Source of the DNA: Flectobacillus sp. BAB-3569
GTDB taxonomy: Bacteria > Bacteroidota > Bacteroidia > Cytophagales > Spirosomataceae
NCBI RefSeq assembly: GCF_002270355.1
Contig: NZ_NJFZ01000042.1
Coordinates: forward strand, 98,948-162,947
Length of the DNA stretch: 64,000 nt
Direction of reading: 5' to 3'
Positions 8,313 to 16,050 of the stretch are shown in pieces; position 1 is the stretch's first letter, and the number at the start of each line of letters is the position of its first letter. A program made the position numbers and the translations under genes. The notes beneath the pieces are model-generated. The model worked only from the letters and a program-made list of their open reading frames with translations, ran no database searches and was not told where the DNA came from.

Positions 8313-9413
8313 TTACCTTACAGGAAAGCCATCAGGCTCTGCAAAGCGTTTGTCTTTTAAAAAAGTGTCGTCTGTGAGTGTATTCAGAAAAGCGATAATC
8401 TTTCTTTTCTCCTCTGCGGTCATCTGAATACCTAAGCGCCCATTGGATTGTCGCAAAACTGGGTCTAACGTTCCGTAGTCTTGTACGCTCGCATCATAAA
8501 AATTCAATACTTCGAGCAAGCTTGTATACCGTCCATCGTGCATATATGGAGAAGAGGCTGCTACATTTCGAAGACTTGGCACCTTAAATTTGAATTTATC
8601 ATTCGCATTTCCTGTAACTCTGAACCTTCCTTCATCAACTACAATTTGGAGTACTGGCTTTTCATTTACATATTCAATTTTTGTTCGCTCGAATTTTGAA
8701 AGTCCATTATTTCTAAAACTTTCATCCGTAAACAATACACCTTTATGACAATTTGAGCAACCTTTTGAGTTAAACAAACTCATACCATCAAGCTCATCTT
8801 GCGTAAAACTCGCCGATGCATCTTTCAGAACGTATTTGTCATAACGAGATTGATACGAAACTAAGCTCAACATAAATTGAGTGAGTGCTTTGAGCAAGCG
8901 ATCCTTGGTAACGCCCTCAGAGCCAAAAGCAGCCTTAAACTTATCTTGATACCCTTTGTGGCGACCTACCCTAGCAACCACATTATCGATATCGTCATCC
9001 ATTTCGTCAGGATGTTCAATCGGTAGTATAGGTTGTTCGTTTAAAGTAGCCGCTTTACCGTCCCATTGAAAACGCTCACGCCAAGCTAAGTTTTGTAAAG
9101 ATTGAGCATTACGTAGACCGACTCTTCCATAAATCCCATGACTCAAATCGTGCATGTGATGGGTAAAAACGTAGGTTTGTCGATGACATTCCCCACAAGC
9201 AATGGTGCTATCTTTCGATAAGATTCCGTCGTAAAATAGATTTTTCCCTAAATCAAAGCCTGCTGCTGTAATCACATTAGAATCAATAGGATATACAGGC
9301 TTGGGGAAATGGCTAGGCGCTACAAAAAAAGTTTCAGGACTAGGTTCGTCCGCTTTTTTGTGACAAGCAACAACAACAAATAACCCTAAGATCAATAACA
9401 AATGTTTTTTCAT
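8313..9413 (-). CDS. Di-haem cytochrome c peroxidase family lipoprotein, MbnH/MauG-like (first copy)
   Basis: 366 residues with a lipoprotein signal (LILGLFVVVAC). Haem motifs are C73-GE-C76-H77 and C219-SN-C222-H223. Other family residues: GFDLGKNLFYDGILS, the LAWRERFQWDGK segment, FKVPSLRN, SPYMHDGRYTS. Reaction in the family: hydrogen-peroxide-dependent oxidation through a di-haem centre; in MbnH the target is a tryptophan on MbnP. The gene ends 31 bases before the MbnP-like gene, so the two are almost certainly co-transcribed. It is slightly longer than the second copy, with an insert near residues 240-265 between the second haem and FKVPSLRN. Confidence 0.9.
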   Translation of the reverse strand: MKKHLLLILGLFVVVACHKKADEPSPETFFVAPSHFPKPVYPIDSNVITAAGFDLGKNLFYDGILSKDSTIACGECHRQTYVFTHHMHDLSHGIYGRVGLRNAQSLQNLAWRERFQWDGKAATLNEQPILPIEHPDEMDDDIDNVVARVGRHKGYQDKFKAAFGSEGVTKDRLLKALTQFMLSLVSYQSRYDKYVLKDASASFTQDELDGMSLFNSKGCSNCHKGVLFTDESFRNNGLSKFERTKIEYVNEKPVLQIVVDEGRFRVTGNANDKFKFKVPSLRNVAASSPYMHDGRYTSLLEVLNFYDASVQDYGTLDPVLRQSNGRLGIQMTAEEKRKIIAFLNTLTDDTFLKDKRFAEPDGFPVR

Positions 9414-9572
9414 GACTATCGTGATTCGTATTTAAGAAATCTATGGACAAGCGTAGGCAAAAGTACCACAAAAAGTACTTAAACACTCGCAAGTTAAAAT
9501 CCTGAAATATAAAGCAATAGTCAATCCATGCCCTTAAACGAGCAATTCCATTACATTGTAGGAAACATTGGA

Positions 9573-9956
9573 TTAGATTTTGGGAGGTTGAAAAATCCCA
9601 AGAAGAGGAGAACCGTATTTCGGCTCTAAATAAGAGAAAGAATGGAGCTTAGGAAGCTCTTCAAAAGAGCTATTTCCCGAAAAGTCAACAAGGTTGTTAT
9701 CGAAGAAAAGTACTATTTCAGGCATCTTCTCTAATTTCTCAGAGGTTGCTTTTTGTTCTTTTTCTTCTTCAGCTTTTAACTTCTTTGCTAAAAAACATTT
9801 ACCATCACAATGAAGCATAGGTCTGTTTTTGTTGATACAAAGCTCTTTGGCAATATAACTTTTGTTGACTTGGTAATACACCACAAAACTCCACTTGCTA
9901 AACAACGGAATGTTTAGTAAAAACAGTAGAAGTATTGCTATGACTTTGTTTACCAT
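9573..9956 (-). CDS. Small membrane-anchored Cys-containing protein, copper-locus type
   Basis: 127 residues. The N-terminus is one hydrophobic helix (VIAILLLFLLNIPLFSKWSFVV), followed by a conserved-looking segment ELCINKNRPMLHCDGKCFLAKKL with three cysteines near residues 39-53, then a Lys/Glu-rich coiled stretch and a variable tail. I know this Cys pattern (ELCxNKxRPxLxCxGKCxLxKKL) from short uncharacterised Bacteroidota proteins often beside copper or TonB genes; no function is established. A good minus-strand -7 element (TATCTTTG) ends only four bases before the ATG, so its mRNA is leaderless or nearly so. It is the first gene of the copper set, separated by 159 bases from the MbnH-like gene. 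Confidence 0.75.
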   Translation of the reverse strand: MVNKVIAILLLFLLNIPLFSKWSFVVYYQVNKSYIAKELCINKNRPMLHCDGKCFLAKKLKAEEEKEQKATSEKLEKMPEIVLFFDNNLVDFSGNSSFEELPKLHSFSYLEPKYGSPLLGIFQPPKI

Positions 9957-9960
9957 GGCG

Positions 9961-9968
9961 CAAAGATA
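9961..9968 (-). promoter_or_regulatory. Bacteroidota -7 element TATCTTTG upstream of the Cys protein
   Basis: On the minus strand TATCTTTG (9968 to 9961) matches TAnnTTTG exactly and lies four bases before the ATG at 9956. No well-spaced -33 TTG is visible. The start point would fall at or beside the start codon. Confidence 0.55.
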
Positions 9969-10189
9969 AACCTGTAATTTGAGTCATACTACGTTTTTTT
10001 CAAAAAATGACAAGAATCAGGAATTGACCAACTGATACTTGCTTTTGTATGTAGTTTTGAATAAAGTAGTATTTTGACAAATTGGATTAAGGAGTTATGG
10101 CGTTTTATTCTTTCCAATATTAGTAACGTTATATCCCTTTTTTGTTATGATTTCATCATAATAATCCAATTTTTGACTCAATATCTGCC

Positions 10190-10885
10190 TTATTCGAGTG
10201 CTTTGATATTGTCGATATATTTCTTTCCAACAGGTAACTCAAGCTTTGATAATAGAACTTTGGAATGGTGGAATCCTGTGATTTTCTGTTTGTTAACGAT
10301 ATAGGAATTATGTATCCTTACAAAGATTTGTTCCGACAATCGGCTTTCGATTCCTCGCAGATTACTACGTGTTAAAATAGGGTAAGTTTTTTCATGAATA
10401 TAGATTTTTACATAGTCTTTTAGTCCTTCGATATAGATGATTTCGTCGTAGAATATCTTGACTTTTTTGTACTCAGCATTTACAACAATATATTGCTGAG
10501 GCTCTTCTTGTGGTGGCAAATCTCTCAATTTTAATCTGTCCTCTATCTTTTTAAGAGCCGCTGATATTCTTTCTTTTCGAATAGGTTTCACCAAATAATC
10601 GACCGCATTTAGTTCAAAACCTTCTACCGCATATTGATTGTAAGCCGTTGTAAAAACCACTAAGGGAGGCTTTTCTAAAGACTTCACAAATTGTGTCCCT
10701 AAAATTTCAGGCATTTGAATATCCGAAAACAACACATCAACTTCTTGAGTTTGTAGAAAGTCTAGGACATCACTTGGGTCATGAAATTTACCCAGTACTT
10801 CTACTTCTGGAAATTGCAGTAAATCATCTTCCAAAATATTGAGCGCAAATGGCTCATCGTCAAGTAAAATACATCTAATTTTCAT
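10190..10885 (-). CDS. LytTR-family response regulator
   Basis: 231 residues. The receiver domain (about 1-118) carries the acidic pair D9/D10, phospho-acceptor D55 in FSDIQMPE, the TTAYNQ threonine and K100 in DYLVKPI. The LytTR DNA-binding domain (about 130-231) shows YIVVNAEYKKVKIFYDEI, then IYIEGLKDYVKIY and RIHNSYIVN. It overlaps the upstream kinase gene by 11 bases, so the two are co-translated. Bacteroidota LytTR regulators usually bind direct repeats upstream of neighbouring transport genes. Here the obvious neighbour is the divergent TonB-type receptor at 12217, so control of that receptor is a reasonable inference. Confidence 0.92.
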   Translation of the reverse strand: MKIRCILLDDEPFALNILEDDLLQFPEVEVLGKFHDPSDVLDFLQTQEVDVLFSDIQMPEILGTQFVKSLEKPPLVVFTTAYNQYAVEGFELNAVDYLVKPIRKERISAALKKIEDRLKLRDLPPQEEPQQYIVVNAEYKKVKIFYDEIIYIEGLKDYVKIYIHEKTYPILTRSNLRGIESRLSEQIFVRIHNSYIVNKQKITGFHHSKVLLSKLELPVGKKYIDNIKALE

Positions 10886-11909
10886 CTAGTGTAAGTTCAA
10901 GTTTTACCTCAAAATAGCCCTCTTGATTATTGATTTCTAAGGTGTGTTTTCGTGGATACAATAGCTCCAATCTTCGTTTGATATTACTCAACCCTATACC
11001 TTCTGAGTTGAGAGTGGTCTTTTTTAACAGCACTTTATTTTTGGATAAAAACAAAATTCCATGCTCGGTATTCTGTAAGGTGAAGATAATTTCTGGTGAA
11101 TTTTTACTATCTATCCCATACTTAAAAGCATTTTCAACAAAATGGATAAACAGCAAAGGTGCAATACTATACTGCTTGATAGATGGAGACACTTGAAACT
11201 CCACTTTTCCCTCAATCGGCAAGCGCAAAGCTTGTAATTCTATGTAGTTTCTCAGATGTTCTATTTCTTTGTTGATGTCAACATTCGAATCAGTCACTTC
11301 ATAAATAATATACCGTAATATTTCCGAAAGTTTAATAATAGTATCTTCCGAGTTGATATGACTTTTACGAACTAGCCAACGAATATTATTAAGAGTATTG
11401 AACAAAAAATGGGGACTTATTTGAAGCTTAAGCATATTTAGTTCTGCCACAGTTTTCTCAAGCTCCATCTGCTTATATAGTTCTTTCTGGCGAGCTTGCT
11501 CATTGTATAAAAACAACATCGTACTTGCTAAAATACAAATTGTGTAAAAAAATAAAGGCCCAATAATTCTAGCAAACAAGAAATCTAGTGTACCTACTTT
11601 TACAGGATGTGGTGGTCCCATCAACGAAATTAAATAATTGATACCCGCGTAAGTCAACCCTCCAAATAGTAAAACACTAAAGTATTTCCATCTTTTGACA
11701 GAGAAGAAAAGCTTTGGGCCAATATAAAGTAGATGCGAATAAAAAATAATCGCCCAGACAATCATGTTAGTCGTATGAGTTTTAAAAAAAGCAAAATCAA
11801 GCTTTTGAAGCTTGCTAGGTTCATACAAAAAAATGATATATGGAAACAAATAAAGGATTGTCCACGTAAGGATATGCCCAATATATGGTTTGATGGCTTG
11901 CTTAATCAT
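10875..11909 (-). CDS. LytS-type sensor histidine kinase
   Basis: 344 residues. Four predicted membrane helices occupy the first 135 residues (near 10-30, 48-66, 78-97 and 112-135), with almost no periplasmic domain. A short coiled stretch (QARQKELYKQMELEK) leads to the His_kinase domain with phospho-acceptor H167 in LQISPHFLFNTLNNI, and a degenerate HATPase (PLLFIHFVENAFKYGI, GIGLSNIKRRLELLY). This is the usual partner of a LytTR regulator, and the stop overlaps the regulator's start by 11 bases. With so little extracytoplasmic sequence, it may sense the membrane or a partner protein rather than a free ligand. Confidence 0.92.
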   Translation of the reverse strand: MIKQAIKPYIGHILTWTILYLFPYIIFLYEPSKLQKLDFAFFKTHTTNMIVWAIIFYSHLLYIGPKLFFSVKRWKYFSVLLFGGLTYAGINYLISLMGPPHPVKVGTLDFLFARIIGPLFFYTICILASTMLFLYNEQARQKELYKQMELEKTVAELNMLKLQISPHFLFNTLNNIRWLVRKSHINSEDTIIKLSEILRYIIYEVTDSNVDINKEIEHLRNYIELQALRLPIEGKVEFQVSPSIKQYSIAPLLFIHFVENAFKYGIDSKNSPEIIFTLQNTEHGILFLSKNKVLLKKTTLNSEGIGLSNIKRRLELLYPRKHTLEINNQEGYFEVKLELTLDEN

Positions 11910-11910
11910 G

Positions 11911-11957
11911 TTGTATACAATTTAGGTAGTTAACAGCCAGTTACTAGGCCAAAGCTA
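11911..11957 (-). promoter_or_regulatory. Kinase-gene promoter region: -7 element and a 10-bp palindrome
   Basis: A perfect palindrome TTGTATACAA lies at 11911-11920, directly before the kinase ATG (11909). A TAGCTTTG element (minus strand, 11957 to 11950) matches TAnnTTTG. No clear -33 TTG at the right distance. The rest of the 307-base divergent gap to 12217 shows no other structure I can support. Confidence 0.4.
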
Positions 11958-12216
11958 ACCATTTGATAATAAGAATAGTCCTATTAAAAATGAAAGCTAT
12001 TCATCATCAAACTATTCAGAGAACAAACTTACTGAATAGATTCTAATCCACGATGTTCATCCATATACAGTTCACATCATTGCGTCTACAGCTGAATGGA
12101 AATTCGAGAAATTGCCCGCAAATTTGAATCATCAATCGCAAGTGAGAGTGATGTTATTCAAAATGTAGTAAATAAAAATTTTCCTCTGATAAACTCTCGA
12201 ATTAACTCTATCAATC

Positions 12217-14816
12217 ATGAATAAGATATTAACAATTATGTTAGTGCTTCTCTCAATATCGGGATTTGCACAAATGCCTTCGGGTGGTGCTGGCAAAATG
12301 CCAGAATGGAAAGCGTATGGCAAAATCGTAGATGAGCAAGGCAAGCCCGTAGAATTTGCTTCAGTCGTAGTACTTAAAAGCGTTGTTGACAAGGATACTA
12401 AGAAGGAAAAAGATGTTTTGGTAAAAGCCATGCAAACCGAATTGAACGGAGACTTTAGTTTTTCTGGTTTGCCCATGATGGCTAAATTAAAACTTAAAAT
12501 CAGTTCGGTAGGCTATAAAACTTTGGAAATGCCTTTGGCAGTATCTATGCCTAAAATGGAAGGTGGCGCACCAAAGCCAGGTCAACAACCTGACCCTGCC
12601 ATGATGGCAAAAATGATGGCTGCGATGGACAAAGATTTGGGCAACATCAAGTTAGCCTCAGAGTCCACTCTTCTCGATGGTGTAACAGTCAATGGTTCTA
12701 AGCCATTATTGGAAATGGATATTGACAAAAAAGCTTTAACGTTTCTAAAAACTTAGTTACTTCGGGTGGTACTGCGGTAGACATCATGCGTAATATTCCT
12801 TCATTGCAAGTAGATATTGATGGTAATGTAAAATTAAGAAATGCCTCACCTGTACTGTTTATCGATGGTCGCCCGACAACATTGAACCTAGACCAAATCC
12901 CTGCGGATGCTATCGAAAAAGTTGAGGTAATCACCAACCCTTCAGCTAAATACGATGCTTCTGGAAGTACAGCAGGTATCCTAAATTTGGTCTTGAAGAA
13001 AAACAAAAAGAGTGGATATAATGGCATGGTAAACTTGGGTGCCGACCGTTTTGGTGGCTCTAATATTATGGGAAACCTTAGTGTACGTCAAAATAAAGTA
13101 AACGTAACAATGATGTTTATGAATATGCGTATGCGTAACAACGTTACAGGTAATAGCGACCGCTCAAGCACCATTGGTGGTACACAATCGAGTATCGCGC
13201 AGGACATCAATAGCAAAACAAAAGGCAACATGACTTTTGGTCGCTTAGGTATGGACTACTATGTATCGAACCGTGCGACACTTTCGGTGGCTGGTTTCTT
13301 CGGACAAGGTAAATTTGACCCAACTGAAGACTTGAAAATCACGACAAAAATCAACGGCGTAACAAGTTCTAGCAATAGACTTTCGAATACTGAAAGAGCA
13401 TTTAAACCAAGAGGTTTGCAATTAGGTTTCAAACAAAACTTCAAAACAGAAGGCGAAGAACTTTCTGCTGATTTGAACTACTTTGGTGGCGACAACTCTT
13501 CCAATGCGGTTTACTCTACCAATTATTATAATGCTCAAAATGTCATTACAGGAAATCAAATCCAGAAAAATATTGGTGAAGGGAATAACAAAGTTTTGAC
13601 AGTTCAGACAGATTATGTAAAACCATTGAAAGGAAAAATCACTTTAGAAACAGGTGCAAAAATCCAAATCAATTACAATAAAAACTTGAATAACAACACC
13701 TTAAAGGCTGTAGGATCTGATATTTACAAAGATATTACTTCTGCTTCTGTAAATTATGAAGGTGAAAATTATGTGTATGCTGCTTACGTTTCATTTGCAG
13801 GAAAGTTACCAAAATTGTTTTCTTACAAAGTTGGTTTACGTGGTGAAAGCTCAAAATATAATGGATCTCTTTTAGCCAACAATCAAAAGTTTAGTAACGA
13901 ATATCCAATCAGCTTGTTTCCTTCGATATTCTTAACAAGAGAATTGTCTAAAGCAGATCAATTGCAATTGAGCGTAACAAGAAGAGTAAATAGACCCAAC
14001 TTTTTCCAGCAAATCCCTTATGTAGATTTTAGCGATAGCTTGAACATTACAAGAGGAAATCCAGACTTAGTACCAGAGTTTACGACCTCAAGCGAAATTT
14101 CATATAGTCACTCAAAAGGTAATTCCACTTTCTTGGCATCAGGTTATTACAAATACACGAATAACCTCATTACAAGATATTTGAGTCAAGAAATCAACCC
14201 GATTAGTGGCAAAACTGACTTGATTAATACCTATATCAATGCCAATTCGAGTGTAACGTATGGTACAGAGTTTACATACACAACAAAATTGAAAGCATTT
14301 TGGGATTTAACGGCGAACTTGAACTTTTATAACTCAAAAATCAATACCCAAAACATCGAAAACGCACAAGCTACAGATGCTCTTTGGACAGTGTTTGGTA
14401 AAATCAACAACAACTTTACCTTACCGCAAAAATGGGTAATCCAGTTATCTGGCGATTATCAAGGCAAAACCAATATGCCTATCACGCAAAATCAAGGTTT
14501 TGGACCTCCAATGAGTCAGGCGCAAAGTTCATCACAAGGATATATCAAGCCTTTTTATGGAGTTGATATTGCGATCAAAAAGAGTTTCTTGAAAAACGAT
14601 ATTGCTTCTGCGACACTTTCGGTAAACGATATTTTCAGAACAAGAGGAAACACACAGGTATCGTACGGTGAAGGATTTACACAAACTTACTATCGTTTGA
14701 ATAACCCACAATTGGTGAGATTGAACCTCTCTATTCGTTTCGGACAGATGGATATGAGCATATTTAAGAGAAGTTCTAAAAATGCCTCATCGATGGAAGG
14801 TATGCAAATGCAGTAG
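12217..14816 (+). pseudogene. TonB-type outer-membrane receptor (CarboxypepD_reg + beta-barrel), split by a one-base frameshift
   Basis: Two adjacent frames encode one protein. The first (12217-12756, 179 residues) has a signal peptide (MNKILTIMLVLLSISGFAQ), a carboxypeptidase-regulatory-like fold (GKIVDEQGKPVEFASVVVLK) and the start of the plug (LLDGVTVNGSKPLLEMDIDKK), then hits TAG. The second resumes in the -1 frame, FNVSKNLVTSGGTAVDIMRN, then NASPVLFIDGRPTTLN and a 600-residue barrel of the OMP_b-brl_3 type ending SIRFGQMDMS. One extra A in the A6 run at 12727-12732 would join them. The protein is Met-rich (SMPKMEGG, MMAKMMAAMDKD, C-terminal SMEGMQMQ), suggesting copper. It may be an assembly error, a true null allele or a phase-variable gene. 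The divergent LytS/LytTR pair is the likely regulator. Confidence 0.85.
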
Positions 14817-14882
14817 TTTTTTGGATAATAAATCATAGAAATAGTGACAAGGTGTATTATGTGATATTGTAATGCACTGGTT

Positions 14883-14915
14883 AAACCACCGCACATCTTG
14901 GGCGGTGGTTTTTTG
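14883..14915 (+). terminator. Terminator of the TonB-type receptor gene
   Basis: 10-bp perfect stem (14883-14892 with 14902-14911) followed by a T-run, 66 bases after the receptor stop codon. Confidence 0.85.
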
Positions 14916-15025
14916 TTTGGCTTTGGGCAGTAGTGTCGGCTACAGTCTAAAATATCGTTCAGTTTTCAGGGCAACCTATTTTAGGCAAGGACAAAGGACA
15001 ATTCATCACTCAAAACTCCGCTCTA

Positions 15026-15895
15026 CTAATTGATTCCTTGCTCGCTAAGGATATTCTTTAGAAGTGGCTCTAAATCTTCCTTTTTGGTTTGTGAGCTAAT
15101 ATGCTTCGTAAGATTGTCATAAATAGATTGATCGCCGATTTGGTCTATTTGGTAGGTTAATACTTTAATCAGTCTCAAATATTTTCTTCTTTGATACCAT
15201 ACAAAACCAATAATCAGCAATGCTGCCAAAGTAATGCCTCCAATAATCATGGAAGCTTGACGTTGCACAAAAGGTATATCTTTATGAACAATCTTATCAA
15301 TCCTACTTGTAAGTGTGTCTATGGTCGGTTGAAGTGTATTGTTAACCAACTGCTGAGTACGCATGGAAGTTTTTTCACTTAAAATATTGCCAATAATAGA
15401 ATCCAATTTTGCTTTCGACGCTGGACTATTCATTGAATCCAAGGCATTTTGTAACATATTGGTCAAAAGCCTTTGCGAATTTTTATCAAGTGTTCGCATG
15501 ATTTTGGCAACCAATTCATCCGTGAATTTCAAATCGCCTTTGAGTCTTCCAATTTGCCAATGTAGATTATCCCCCAGCTTTGTCAATTGAATATTTGTTG
15601 TATCTCCCGCAATGGCAATCGCGTGAATGAGTTTTTTAATATCAGGATTTAAGGTATCGGCAAATCCCTTTAAACTCGACGCAGCGTGTGGAAGGGCTTT
15701 GGTAGCACCTAGCACTAAGTTTTCACCTACTTTTGACGATAAATTACTCAAGGCAGGTTCGGCTTTGTTGAGGGGTTTGGTCAAATCAATTTTGTCAACC
15801 TCATTTTTGAGAACATTACAGGAGGTAAAAAGAATAGACAAAATTATGGCTAAAACAGACTGCTTTAGCAAAGAAAGTGGTAGTAGGTGTTTCAT
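15026..15895 (-). CDS. Lipoprotein with C-terminal membrane helix, unknown function
   Basis: 289 residues. The signal peptide ends in SILFTSC (lipobox), so the N-terminus should be lipidated. The middle (about 30-210) is helical and amphipathic, without cysteines beyond the lipobox. A membrane helix lies near 214-232 (IIGGITLAALLIIGFVWYQ), followed by basic residues (RRKYLRLIK) and a soluble tail of about 50 residues. Lipid anchor plus a late helix would make a periplasm-spanning protein with a cytoplasmic tail. I do not recognise the family. It sits alone between the receptor and the RND-type gene, both with their own terminators. Confidence 0.7.
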   Translation of the reverse strand: MKHLLPLSLLKQSVLAIILSILFTSCNVLKNEVDKIDLTKPLNKAEPALSNLSSKVGENLVLGATKALPHAASSLKGFADTLNPDIKKLIHAIAIAGDTTNIQLTKLGDNLHWQIGRLKGDLKFTDELVAKIMRTLDKNSQRLLTNMLQNALDSMNSPASKAKLDSIIGNILSEKTSMRTQQLVNNTLQPTIDTLTSRIDKIVHKDIPFVQRQASMIIGGITLAALLIIGFVWYQRRKYLRLIKVLTYQIDQIGDQSIYDNLTKHISSQTKKEDLEPLLKNILSEQGIN

Positions 15896-15990
15896 GAGAG
15901 ATTAAAATGTGTGTTATGATAGATTTTCTGCAAAATAGGCATTTCAACCTTCATAAAACATGATAATCTATTATTCGGTCAAAAACAAAA

Positions 15991-16021
15991 GAGGGATGAT
16001 TGTCTGGTACAATCATCCCTC
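15991..16021 (-). terminator. Terminator of the RND/MMPL-type transporter gene
   Basis: 13-bp perfect stem (15991-16003 with 16009-16021, loop of five). On the minus strand it is followed by TTTTGTTTTT, 30 bases past the stop codon at 16051. Confidence 0.9.
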
Positions 16022-16050
16022 TGGTATATTATATTCTGCTTAAAGCAATT

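Noticed and set aside
7472..9413. Methanobactin operon
   Set aside because: MbnP/MbnH-like genes are present but no precursor peptide, MbnB or MbnC homologue was seen in the neighbourhood.
12727..12735. Canonical -1 programmed frameshift site
   Set aside because: The phase is wrong: zero-frame codons are AAA AAA GCT, so tandem slippage would mean re-pairing on CAA. Four other genes show the same one-base shortage, so a general homopolymer cause is more likely.
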